From a virus, in the IMG/VR virus record IMGVR_UViG_3300027759_000362, positions 1 through 27,036 of that record: a DNA stretch of 27,036 bases; one strand, 5' to 3'. The position numbers and the translations under genes were made by a program. The notes beneath the pieces were generated by a model. That model saw nothing but the letters and a program-made list of their open reading frames with translations, did no database searches and was not told the DNA's origin. Positions within the stretch are counted from its first letter, which is position 1. Every line of letters begins with the position of its first letter. Below are positions 13,455-21,057 of the stretch, one piece after another.

Positions 13455-15121
13455 TAAAAAAAATTGTTTATAAAAAAATCAGTTCCTTGATTTTGTTTAA
13501 TTTGTTCGTAAGTCCATATGAGATAACCATTATCATTCCAATGAGAATCAGATTTAAGTTCCACACCGTTTTTACAAACCTTATTGATTTTAACGGTATC
13601 AAATTTTTCATCTTTTATATAATATAACATTATCTCATCTAATTTAAATAGAACCTCTTTCCATTCTTCACTTAAAATACCATTAAATCTCCCCAAACTT
13701 TGGATTCTTTTTACCTCAACTTTACCACTTGGAACTTGCTGTAAAGAATATTCTATTGTTGCTCTTTCATCTGAGTTGATATCTCCCTTACGAACGGATA
13801 TGATAATTGATGAACATTTACCTATATAGGTCTTTACACAATTAGATTGTTGGGCACTTTCTTTATTGTACCCATCACTATCATTCAATAATACAGGGTA
13901 ATATGTATTACCTCCGATGTCTATGGCTTGTTGTATAAAATCATAGCTATATTCAGGATAAATTCTTGTGTAAAACCCTTGACGATAATGTTCCAACTTA
14001 TCAGACCAATCCAAATGTTCTTCTCTAAAATTGAATTTACTATCGTTTGATGACATCCATCTCAAATCGGTCTCACCAAATCGTTTTAATTCGGTATACA
14101 TTCTTATATGGTCAAAGTAAGTGTATGAATCTAAGGTCTGATATATAACAACTTCTTTAATAAGTTCAAACGCTCTTCTCAATTCTTCGGTTGTCATATA
14201 ATCACGGAATTCGTTAGGGACTGCACCTAACCCCGATTTGTAGTTTAAACAAGCTAGAATTAACTTATTATCTTGATTTAACCAATCATCCCCAAATAAA
14301 TCTCTAACAACCTTATAGGTATTTAGATTCAAACTATCACAATTATGCAACGCCTTTTTAAGTTGCTTGCCTGATAACTTATACCTTTCCATAATACTAT
14401 CAACCATCTTGTTATCGTTCTTTTTTAGAATTTTTCTGATTTCGGGACCATACCAATAATCCACAAAAGAATAAAAATTATTAGGGAATTTGATATTTCT
14501 TTTATTCAGATAAAATTTGAATAGTCGTTGATTAAAATTTAAACTACCGAAATTATTTATTGGGTCTATTTCATCCATAAAAATGGACATTGCATCAGTA
14601 GCAACAGTTTCATTACCTTCGCCTTCCAAATTATTTTTAATTGCCGCCATCGTGTTACTTATAGGATTATTCAAAAAATAATTTCTTCTGATTCGTTTTC
14701 TGCATTCTCTTTTTAAATGATATTTTTGAATTCCTCCAACATATACATCACCTGTTTTTGTATTTACAGTTATAAACTCCATATCTTTTCTAACTTTAAA
14801 CCAATGAACACCAGGTCTACGATATTTAAAACCATAAAACAATTTTATCGCAACTTTATCACCGTCTTTTTCAACAACAACCATGAAATATTTTTTTTCA
14901 ACAGACCACATAGGATTTCCAAAATTATCAGCATAACATTGTTCAGTTGAATCTGATAGTTCATACTTAAATACAGGATGTTTTTTTGTTGGCATAGGTT
15001 CAAACGAAAAGATATTATCATGGTTTTCCACTTCTTTTTGAATGAAATTGATTGGTGTTGAATCTTTATACTTTACACTTGAAAATTTGGTATATTCTTT
15101 CTTATATAGTATCTGCTTCAT
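13454..15121 (-). CDS. PcfJ-like domain protein, 555 aa
   Basis: The C-terminal third carries QSNCVKTYIGKCSSIIISVR (from about residue 422) followed by ERATIEYSLQQ, the signature of PcfJ-like proteins (PF14284), known from conjugative plasmids and phages; function unknown. The N-terminal 400 residues include helical DNA/RNA-binding-like basic segments (KRECRKRIRRNYFLNN near 137) and are typical of full-length PcfJ relatives. The Cys plus Tyr core is reminiscent of the WCT domain in two other proteins here. A terminator lies just upstream, and a TATATTTG -7-like element ends 4 bases from the ATG, suggesting a very short or leaderless message. Confidence 0.8.
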   Translation of the reverse strand: MKQILYKKEYTKFSSVKYKDSTPINFIQKEVENHDNIFSFEPMPTKKHPVFKYELSDSTEQCYADNFGNPMWSVEKKYFMVVVEKDGDKVAIKLFYGFKYRRPGVHWFKVRKDMEFITVNTKTGDVYVGGIQKYHLKRECRKRIRRNYFLNNPISNTMAAIKNNLEGEGNETVATDAMSIFMDEIDPINNFGSLNFNQRLFKFYLNKRNIKFPNNFYSFVDYWYGPEIRKILKKNDNKMVDSIMERYKLSGKQLKKALHNCDSLNLNTYKVVRDLFGDDWLNQDNKLILACLNYKSGLGAVPNEFRDYMTTEELRRAFELIKEVVIYQTLDSYTYFDHIRMYTELKRFGETDLRWMSSNDSKFNFREEHLDWSDKLEHYRQGFYTRIYPEYSYDFIQQAIDIGGNTYYPVLLNDSDGYNKESAQQSNCVKTYIGKCSSIIISVRKGDINSDERATIEYSLQQVPSGKVEVKRIQSLGRFNGILSEEWKEVLFKLDEIMLYYIKDEKFDTVKINKVCKNGVELKSDSHWNDNGYLIWTYEQIKQNQGTDFFINNFF

Positions 15122-15135
15122 AATGCAAATATAAT

Positions 15136-15163
15136 AAAAAAAGTGGGAATTAATCCCACTTTT
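15136..15163 (-). terminator. Terminator between the 97-aa and PcfJ-like genes
   Basis: AAAAGTGGGA-ATTAA-TCCCACTTTT (15139-15163) followed on the minus strand by a T run. Also T-rich on the other side, so it may work in both directions. Confidence 0.85.
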
Positions 15164-15170
15164 TATAATT

Positions 15171-15464
15171 TTAGTTTAAGAATATGGGACCAAACTTTGT
15201 TCCCATAATATAACTCTGAACTTCTTCTTCAACAACTTTATCTTCCTTAGGTATTTTACCGTTTAAGATAACACAGATATCAATCATTTGTTTTTGACTT
15301 AAAGGTACGTCTTCACCTTTATCAACATTTTGAATCGCGGTTTCTCTTATCTTATCGTAAAACTCATCTTCTTTGTCTTTTGGAACTAAGTTCAAGAGGT
15401 CGTTAGGATTTGATTTGAAAAATTTGACAATGTTATTCATGTATATTTCAACATCAACACTCAT
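15171..15464 (-). CDS. Conserved-looking hypothetical protein, 97 aa
   Basis: ATG 15464 (MSVDVEIYM); codon 9 (MNNIVKFFKSNPNDLLNL) is an equally good start. Helical: FFKSNPNDLLNLVPKDKEDE, then QKQMIDICVILNGKIP. The pattern 'F-F-x-S-N-P-x-D-L' is familiar to me from small proteins of T4-like environmental phages but without a function. It follows the LRR gene by 23 bases and ends at a strong terminator, so it closes that transcript. Confidence 0.7.
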   Translation of the reverse strand: MSVDVEIYMNNIVKFFKSNPNDLLNLVPKDKEDEFYDKIRETAIQNVDKGEDVPLSQKQMIDICVILNGKIPKEDKVVEEEVQSYIMGTKFGPIFLN

Positions 15465-15487
15465 ATAATAAATTTAAAAGTTAAAAA

Positions 15488-16804
15488 TTAGTCCTGTAAA
15501 TCCCACATTCCGCCGCCCATGTCAGTTCCTTTTTCTTTGATTTTTTCAGGAATATTAACATTTTGACTTCCTTTAAGATTCAAGAAATACAAGTTTGGTA
15601 AATCTGCAATACATTCAGGGATTTCTCTAAGTCCTTGGTTATCAGGTAACGCTAAGAATCTCAATTTAGGTAATGTACAAATTGAATCGGGGATATGTTC
15701 AACACAATTATCTAAAAGAATCATAGTCAATTCTTTGAATTTACCGATTGACTCAGGGATATTGATAATGACACTGTTCTTATCTTTGTTTTGGATTGAG
15801 AATTGTTTCAATGTTATAGGCAAGTTCTCAATTAAATCGTCAAGACCGTAAAGTCCGATGAATTTACCAACCGGTCCACTACTGAAACTATCTATAACAA
15901 GTTTTTCTCCTCCCATTGTTAAACCTTTTGCAAATTCAGGTTTGAAGAAATCTTTTAACTCAGACATAGGTCCGTTCAATAACTTAATCAAATCTTGTTG
16001 ATGGTCATCTTTATCCATGAATTGATTACTTGGGAAGTGGAACTGATATCTTTCTTTTGGAAGACCTGTTTCAGGAGAAACATCAGTATCATCTGTCTTA
16101 TAAAGAACATACAGCGGACCATCTTTAATATATCTATCAAAGTATGTTAAACCAGGTGCTGAAGTACACCATCTTGTCTCTTTGTTGTGTCCTCCGTAGA
16201 AACAAGCAGCTTCTTTACCAATAGCACCTTTATCTTTGATTTCAATAATTGTCCATGTTGGACCTTGATATAATAATTTAGCACCTGGATGTACATTTGC
16301 CGCCTTTCTTTCTGCCTTTGTTGTTGTCGCTAAAGTCAAATCAAAATCTTTAACCACATTGTATAATGTAGTAGGTGTCAATTTGTTGATATCCCTCATA
16401 TCTTGAGGAAGTCTGTTTTTGAATCTTTCAAACTTTTTAAGGTCATCGGTAACCTTATATAAGTCCTCCATGAAAGTTTCCTTAACTTGTGCCACCTCTC
16501 TATCATAACCATTATCACCAGGTTGTCTTTCAGTTGTTGGTGTTAGATAATTCTTAATTAACCACTGTACGAATTTACCAGCTTTGACTTTACCAAGTTC
16601 TTCAGAGTCCGCAGTTGACAGGTCAACATTGTTAGTACGAGTTGTTGGGTCGGCATTAACCAATTCAATAAATTCATCTTTAGTTAATTTTGGCTTTAAC
16701 TTTTTCCCTTCTTTGTCTTTTGATGGATTAGTTAATGCATCAAACAATAACTCAAATCTTGATTGTTCAAGAATAACTGTTTTTAATAACGACGTAAATT
16801 TCAT
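15488..16804 (-). CDS. Leucine-rich-repeat protein with WCTS domain and capsid-targeting-like N-terminus
   Basis: 438 aa. Leader MKFTSLLKTVILEQSRFELL has cleavage-like I-L-E|Q at 11-14. A charged helical region (40-160) leads to a domain at about 175-265 with AACFYGGHNKETRWCTSAPG and DRYIKDGPLYVLY, the same core as in the 6975-8729 protein. Residues 328-420 are three to four leucine-rich repeats (IPESIGKFKELTMILLDN; IPDSICTLPKLRFLALPDNQ; IPECIADLPNLYFLNLKGSQ), a protein-binding solenoid of the 'IPxxIxxLxxLxxLxL' type. LRRs are unusual in phage. Together this suggests a packaged or delivered protein that binds a host partner. The TATTTATA motif lies 19 bases upstream. Confidence 0.85.
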   Translation of the reverse strand: MKFTSLLKTVILEQSRFELLFDALTNPSKDKEGKKLKPKLTKDEFIELVNADPTTRTNNVDLSTADSEELGKVKAGKFVQWLIKNYLTPTTERQPGDNGYDREVAQVKETFMEDLYKVTDDLKKFERFKNRLPQDMRDINKLTPTTLYNVVKDFDLTLATTTKAERKAANVHPGAKLLYQGPTWTIIEIKDKGAIGKEAACFYGGHNKETRWCTSAPGLTYFDRYIKDGPLYVLYKTDDTDVSPETGLPKERYQFHFPSNQFMDKDDHQQDLIKLLNGPMSELKDFFKPEFAKGLTMGGEKLVIDSFSSGPVGKFIGLYGLDDLIENLPITLKQFSIQNKDKNSVIINIPESIGKFKELTMILLDNCVEHIPDSICTLPKLRFLALPDNQGLREIPECIADLPNLYFLNLKGSQNVNIPEKIKEKGTDMGGGMWDLQD

Positions 16805-16823
16805 TTGTGGTGTATTTTTATAT

Positions 16824-16831
16824 TATAAATA
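16824..16831 (-). promoter_or_regulatory. TATTTAT motif before the LRR gene
   Basis: Minus strand TATTTATA within an 11-base block (16822-16832) identical to 24050-24060, and followed in both cases by an A-rich tract and TACAC before the ATG. Confidence 0.5.
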
Positions 16832-16852
16832 TATTGATGAAGCAAAAGTAAG

Positions 16853-17692
16853 CTAATAATTTAAAATTAACAACTCTTCACCCATATTTTGTTTTGCACC
16901 TTTTTTTGCCGACGCCGCTTTGGCAAACTCTTTTTTCTCCCATCTATATTGATTTTCAGGAAACCACTCAGATAATATTGGGAAATCATAGTAAGACATA
17001 CCAAATTTACCTTTAACTCTTTTTAAAGTATTTGCCAATCTTTCGTGGTCATTCCTATCAAAATCATGATTTGAATAGTAGTTTTCTGTTTTCCAATATG
17101 GAGCATCCACATAGTGGAATGTTTTATCAGAATCATACTTTAATATTAAATCTTCAAAATCCATATTTTCAATATGAGTAATTTTAAGAAAATACTCCAC
17201 CCAATCAGGCTTAGAAAGTTTATCTCGGAATGTTAAATATTTTGACTTATACTTTCCTTTAAGGTCAATAAACGAACTTGTTTCTGGTTTAGAACCACTA
17301 AAAACTTGAGTAACAACATAAACGTACTTAGCAGCAATTTCATAATCGTAAGCCTCTACCCTGAAATTCTTATCAAATATTTCAGCCTGAAACCTGATAA
17401 ATTGTTCTTTACATGTTTCAGGAGTTGGAAAGACATCTTTTTCTTGACACGGAATTTTATTTATCTCCTCCAATAATCTTGAAGGATTTTTAATACATTG
17501 AAATAAATTATAATTTAACGGATTTAAATCATTATACACAATTTTTTTAAGATTTGGGTACTTACTTAAATCCATATTAAAATAACACCACATCATGCCC
17601 CCGAAACTTTCAGTATATATCTCCATATCATTTGGATAATACTCCACTAACCATTTTCCTATTTTACTTTTACCACCAATCCAACTTAACAT
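16853..17692 (-). CDS. D12-class (Dam-like) DNA adenine methyltransferase
   Basis: 279 aa. SAM-binding start WIGGKSKIGKWL (residues 4-15) and ESFGGMMWCYFNMDL (29-43) correspond to the D12-family opening and motif I (FxGG). The catalytic motif, normally DPPY, reads DAPYW (about 197-201) in FHYVDAPYWKTENYY; one Pro is replaced by Ala, which is tolerated in some relatives. The order motif I then IV is the alpha group, unlike the enzyme at 4552-5424. It methylates N6 of adenine, most often at GATC-like sites. It lies one base downstream of the LAGLIDADG gene, consistent with the homing element targeting a conserved phage gene border. Confidence 0.88.
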   Translation of the reverse strand: MLSWIGGKSKIGKWLVEYYPNDMEIYTESFGGMMWCYFNMDLSKYPNLKKIVYNDLNPLNYNLFQCIKNPSRLLEEINKIPCQEKDVFPTPETCKEQFIRFQAEIFDKNFRVEAYDYEIAAKYVYVVTQVFSGSKPETSSFIDLKGKYKSKYLTFRDKLSKPDWVEYFLKITHIENMDFEDLILKYDSDKTFHYVDAPYWKTENYYSNHDFDRNDHERLANTLKRVKGKFGMSYYDFPILSEWFPENQYRWEKKEFAKAASAKKGAKQNMGEELLILNY

Positions 17693-17693
17693 A

Positions 17694-18539
17694 TTATTTT
17701 TTTCTATATTTTTGTTTATTTTTTATTGTTTCAATAACCTCATCAAATATAATCTTTTTTCTATTAAGAAACAATATTGAATCATCATAAAATCCGTGAT
17801 ATATTTTTTCAATATCTGTCATACCCGCCCATCCAATGTATCTATAATCTTTGTCTTTTGGTCCGTATAGTTTATTTATATTTGTACCAAACAAAACATT
17901 CATCCTTCCATTTATTTTATTTAACATATCTAATGAACCACTGACAATCCTTAAATCCCCTCTTTTTGAATTATCTCTTTTATCTTCATTAATTCTTATA
18001 CATCCATCTCCATCAAAATAACCTCTTAAAAAATGCCTTTCTAATGTTTCGTTAATTTTAGGATATTGTAATGTAAAGGTTTTATTTGGTATTACACCTA
18101 AATTAATTAAATCGTTAACAGTTTTTTTACTTGAAAAACTAACTTCCACCATTTCTCTTTGACCGTGTTTCCATACAGACATTTCACCGTTAATACTTTT
18201 AATAAAAGAATCTAATATATGTGTATCTTTGGTATGTAATTTTAACGCAACTCTATTTCGATATTTTTTAGGGTCATTGGTCACACAACCATCAGCAAAT
18301 ATAAATCCTAAAAAATACGCCTTTTCTTCATTATCAATTTTTTCAAAAAAGTTCTCATCAAAAAAATATTTATGTTTCTTAATATAATTCTCATCTTTTC
18401 TTTTTATAGTTTGACTTTGATTATAATCTTTAACACATAAAATACAAGATTCTCTAACACCACTAATATTCCTTGTTGTTTTATAATATTCATCTAATTC
18501 TTTATCAACATGACATTTACTACATACTTTTCCCATCAT
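17694..18539 (-). CDS. LAGLIDADG homing endonuclease with N-terminal zinc ribbon
   Basis: 281 aa. Two LAGLIDADG helices, AYFLGFIFADG (74-84) and RHFLRGYFDGDG (168-179), each ending in the catalytic acidic residue, so it acts as a monomer. N-terminal CSKC (6-9) and CILC (32-35) form a zinc-ribbon/finger of the type seen in HNH-like and homing enzymes. Two ATGs in tandem open it at 18539 and 18536. It overlaps the RHH gene by 20 bases upstream and abuts the Dam-like gene by one base downstream. The interrupted-allele homing role is family knowledge; the target site is unknown. Confidence 0.9.
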   Translation of the reverse strand: MMGKVCSKCHVDKELDEYYKTTRNISGVRESCILCVKDYNQSQTIKRKDENYIKKHKYFFDENFFEKIDNEEKAYFLGFIFADGCVTNDPKKYRNRVALKLHTKDTHILDSFIKSINGEMSVWKHGQREMVEVSFSSKKTVNDLINLGVIPNKTFTLQYPKINETLERHFLRGYFDGDGCIRINEDKRDNSKRGDLRIVSGSLDMLNKINGRMNVLFGTNINKLYGPKDKDYRYIGWAGMTDIEKIYHGFYDDSILFLNRKKIIFDEVIETIKNKQKYRKK

Positions 18540-18684
18540 AATACTCTTTAACTAATTTTTGAATAAACTTGGAAATACTAATTCCCTCATTTTTCATTTT
18601 ATCAAAAAGATATCGGTCAATACTAATCCCGTATTTTACTTTTTTATCTTTCTCGTCTTTATACGGTTTTCCTTTTGTTGCCAT
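18520..18684 (-). CDS. Ribbon-helix-helix DNA-binding protein, 54 aa
   Basis: ATG 18684 (MATKGKPYKDEKDKK). The core VKYGISIDRYLFDKMKNEG followed by ISISKFIQKLVKEYYDG is a ribbon-helix-helix fold: a short beta strand, then two helices separated by a Gly turn. RHH proteins dimerise and bind operator DNA. Its end overlaps the homing endonuclease start, so the two are translated together; it may repress its own cassette or supply DNA-binding specificity. A TATCTTTG -7 element lies 19 bases upstream. Confidence 0.72.
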   Translation of the reverse strand: MATKGKPYKDEKDKKVKYGISIDRYLFDKMKNEGISISKFIQKLVKEYYDGKSM

Positions 18685-18702
18685 ACATAATATAAATATA
18701 AA

Positions 18703-18710
18703 CAAAGATA
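18703..18710 (-). promoter_or_regulatory. -7 element for the RHH/homing cassette
   Basis: Minus strand TATCTTTG, perfect TAnnTTTG; the upstream -33 position is only TTTA-like. It would give the homing cassette its own transcription. Confidence 0.45.
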
Positions 18711-18743
18711 AGAAAAGTGCGTTAAAAGTAAATAAAAATTAAA

Positions 18744-18920
18744 TTATTTATAACAATTTTTGTATGGACGGCAGGACGCCTTTTGAGTAAACCCCATATC
18801 CTTACACGAAGTTTTTTCACAATATGATTTACTATACTTACGCGGTTTCTTATATTCTTTTTGGTCTTTCTCATCAAGATATTGATGAATAACCCTTTTA
18901 ATAATTTGCTCAAGTAACAT
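18744..18920 (-). CDS. Conserved small Cys-rich phage protein, 58 aa
   Basis: ATG 18920 (MLLEQIIKRVIHQYLDEKD) is chosen because the upstream extension to 19037 reads through the divergent gene and looks non-coding. The C-terminus, YCEKTSCKDMGFTQKASCRP followed by YKNCYK, matches a motif I remember in small proteins of T4-like marine phages (four Cys, possible zinc site). The N-terminal helix resembles the tagged leaders and ends L-D-E|K, so it may be processed too. TATTTATA lies 3 bases upstream. Confidence 0.7.
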   Translation of the reverse strand: MLLEQIIKRVIHQYLDEKDQKEYKKPRKYSKSYCEKTSCKDMGFTQKASCRPYKNCYK

Positions 18921-18933
18921 AATTATAAATACT

Positions 18934-19092
18934 ATGGAAAACAAAAAACAAACAAAAGAATGTAAATCATGTAAATCTAAAAACCCAATATCAAAACCAA
19001 AAAATTTAATTTTTCTCGGTGGGTTTATATTATTCACTTCAATTTATGGAACCATAGAGTTAGTGAAACATATAGTATCTTGGTTTAAATAG
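18934..19092 (+). CDS. Small single-pass membrane protein, 52 aa
   Basis: ATG 18934, TAG 19090-19092. Residues 8-14 contain KECKSCKSK (a CxxC), then a hydrophobic segment LIFLGGFILFTSIYGTIEL (25-43) and a short tail ending in HIVSWFK. Divergent from the Cys-rich gene with 13 bases between starts, and its end overlaps the dnaJ end by 8 bases. Real because the frame is open, short, and fills the gap exactly; function unknown. Confidence 0.6.
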   Translation: MENKKQTKECKSCKSKNPISKPKNLIFLGGFILFTSIYGTIELVKHIVSWFK

Positions 19093-20026
19093 ACCTTTCA
19101 AACTTAACATTTAATTTAACATACATATCCCCTCCCATAAATCCCTTTCCTCTTAACCTCAAAGGTTTTGTTGTGTCAAACAATGTTGGGGCGTTCATGA
19201 TTAATTCTCCATCAGGATGTGGTATTGTGAACTTATCTTTTTGGGCTTCTTCCAAATTAAGAACCAAGTTATAAATTAAATCATTATTCATTTTTTCAAA
19301 TCCATCTGACGGAACAACTTCTATTTGAATAACCAAATCTCCGTATTCACCATTTCTAAAATCTCCTAAGTCAGCAAGTTTTAAATACTGACCATTATCA
19401 ACCCCAACTGGTAGTTTTACACTTATTTCATGAGTTGCTGGTTTAACCCCATTACCACCACAATTATAACATCTGTGAACCAATGTATATCCTCTACCCG
19501 CACAGGTTCCACATGCTGTTCTTATTTGTTGAGTCATAAATCCAGTTCCGAATGATTTAACTTGGAACCCTGAGCCCGCACAGGTATTACATCTTTGTTG
19601 GTCACCACCACTTCCACTACAGATATCACACATATTGTCTTTAAGGTATTGGATTTTTTTATCTATTCCTCTATAAGATTCAATCGGTGTGATTTGAACT
19701 TTAATTATCTTATCAGGTGCCGACTTTCGTCTTTGGGTGGAACCAAATGGGTTACCCATTTGTCCCCCAAACATTTGATTAATTAAATCTTCATAAGGCA
19801 CACCACCTCCCCCACCAGCAAAGGGGTTATTTAGTTGATTATCATATTCTCTTCTCTTATTCTCATCACCCAAGGTTTCATAAGCTCTTGCAATCTCTTT
19901 AAATTTTTCAGCACCCTCAGGGTTTCTATCAGGATGGTATTGAATTGCAAGTTTTCTATAGACCTTTTTTATCTCATCTTGCTTTGCGTCTTTACTTACT
20001 CCTAAAATTTCGTAATAATTATTCAT
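19085..20026 (-). CDS. dnaJ: DnaJ/Hsp40 co-chaperone
   Basis: 313 aa. J domain at 1-65 with HPD at 31-33, the Hsp70-stimulating motif. A G/F-rich linker (66-97) follows. The zinc domain has four CxxCxGxG motifs at 133, 146, 172 and 186, all cysteines present. The C-terminal beta domain (200-313) binds substrate. Thus a class I (type A) DnaJ, somewhat shorter than bacterial DnaJ because the linker and C-terminus are compact. It recruits host DnaK to fold phage proteins or aid assembly; no DnaK gene is in the window. It starts 2 bases from the divergent gene at 20029. Confidence 0.96.
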   Translation of the reverse strand: MNNYYEILGVSKDAKQDEIKKVYRKLAIQYHPDRNPEGAEKFKEIARAYETLGDENKRREYDNQLNNPFAGGGGGVPYEDLINQMFGGQMGNPFGSTQRRKSAPDKIIKVQITPIESYRGIDKKIQYLKDNMCDICSGSGGDQQRCNTCAGSGFQVKSFGTGFMTQQIRTACGTCAGRGYTLVHRCYNCGGNGVKPATHEISVKLPVGVDNGQYLKLADLGDFRNGEYGDLVIQIEVVPSDGFEKMNNDLIYNLVLNLEEAQKDKFTIPHPDGELIMNAPTLFDTTKPLRLRGKGFMGGDMYVKLNVKFERSI

Positions 20027-20028
20027 AT

Positions 20029-20667
20029 ATGTCGAACTATTTGGTAGTCCTTTTTAAAAATAAAACAAGAAAAAAAATTATAAATAAATTTATAACATTA
20101 TCTCGTGCTAAAAGTTATTTTAATAAGATAATAGAACAATCCAATGAGGTTATTTTTGAAGTTTTGGTTGAAAATGGTAAAGGTTGCAAGTTTGAATTGG
20201 GATTGATTGAAATGTCGGTAAATCAATCCGCACCAGTTTACATGACAGATGAACATGGTAGAAATGTTAAAGTAAAACTTGAGGATGATGGGATGTCAAT
20301 TCTAATGATTTCTCCATATAAAGAAGAAGATTTGTTATATGATGTTAAGAACAAATCTAAAATCACAACGCAAGAGTTTATTAAAACCTATTTGAAAGGT
20401 GATGGATTAAAAATGATATCAGTACTGAATAATAAAATTATCCTACAAAAAGATGAACAAATTAACTTATTTTCACTGAAAAATGAGTCAGAATGTTCCA
20501 GATTCGTTGATTGTTTATCCTCATATTTCTTTAAAATAAAAAGAGGGGATTGTCTCTTTATTAAAGATTACTCGTCCCCTCAGCGTAAATACCTATATGA
20601 ATTATTGGAATCCAATGGATTTGATAAAAAAGTGTTGTATCGTAAATTTACGACTTATCCGAAATAG
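20029..20667 (+). CDS. Conserved hypothetical phage protein, 212 aa
   Basis: ATG 20029 (MSNYLVVLFKNKTRKKIIN), only 2 bases from the dnaJ start on the other strand; an earlier start would lie inside dnaJ. Opens with a beta strand, basic helix, then FKNKTRKKIINKFITLSRAK. The middle has YMTDEHGRNVKVKLEDDG (about 77-94) and the C-terminus RKYLYELLESNGFDKK. This overall pattern is familiar to me from T4-like environmental phages without a known function. It converges on and overlaps the 83-aa gene by 20 bases. Confidence 0.75.
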   Translation: MSNYLVVLFKNKTRKKIINKFITLSRAKSYFNKIIEQSNEVIFEVLVENGKGCKFELGLIEMSVNQSAPVYMTDEHGRNVKVKLEDDGMSILMISPYKEEDLLYDVKNKSKITTQEFIKTYLKGDGLKMISVLNNKIILQKDEQINLFSLKNESECSRFVDCLSSYFFKIKRGDCLFIKDYSSPQRKYLYELLESNGFDKKVLYRKFTTYPK

Positions 20668-20899
20668 AATCTTTCGGTTCTTCCATTAAAATAAAATGAA
20701 ATTCTGTCCCTGAAATATCTATTGAAAATTGTTTGTGGTGTCTATCAATTTCTCTGAAATGTTGGATGACGCTTGTATACTCGCCTTTTGGTAATTCAAA
20801 TATGATGGTCCCCTTTCCACTAAACATTGATTGAACTGACTCAGCGATTAGTGCCAACTTTTCTAACTCCCCAAGAGTAATATTTTGATTTTCCGCCAT
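20648..20899 (-). CDS. Hypothetical protein, 83 aa
   Basis: ATG 20899 (MAENQNITLGELEKLALIAE). An N-terminal helix precedes beta strands GTIIFELPKGEYTSVIQHF and SGTEFHFILMEEPKD. Small single-domain protein, unrecognised. The first 37 bases overlap the end of the 64-aa gene, implying translational coupling in a tight leftward string from 21832 to 20648. Confidence 0.65.
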   Translation of the reverse strand: MAENQNITLGELEKLALIAESVQSMFSGKGTIIFELPKGEYTSVIQHFREIDRHHKQFSIDISGTEFHFILMEEPKDSISDKS

Positions 20900-21057
20900 A
20901 AACTTAATTTAACTGGTTTTGGAAAAAGGTCTTCCTTTTTCATATTCTTCATTTCTTTAATTATTTTTAGTTTTTCTTTGTCGAGTTGTCGTTGGTCTTT
21001 TAGTTTTTCACTATTGAGCCAATTCAACAGCGTCTGACTCCTGTTCGTCGTGCTCAT
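20863..21057 (-). CDS. Small basic hypothetical protein, 64 aa
   Basis: ATG 21057. Highly charged, Lys-rich helix (KLKDQRQLDKEKLKIIKEMK) followed by LSLWRKIKILLLGS, an amphipathic tail that might touch the membrane. Its start overlaps the preceding gene's end by 47 bases in another frame. Similar 'SLWxRIKxxLLG' tails occur in small phage proteins in my memory. Function unknown. Confidence 0.6.
   Translation of the reverse strand: MSTTNRSQTLLNWLNSEKLKDQRQLDKEKLKIIKEMKNMKKEDLFPKPVKLSLWRKIKILLLGS

Noticed and set aside
18921-19037. Upstream extension of the 58-aa gene
   Set aside because: The extra residues are antisense to the 52-aa membrane gene, and the TATTTATA motif and conserved opening point to ATG 18920.
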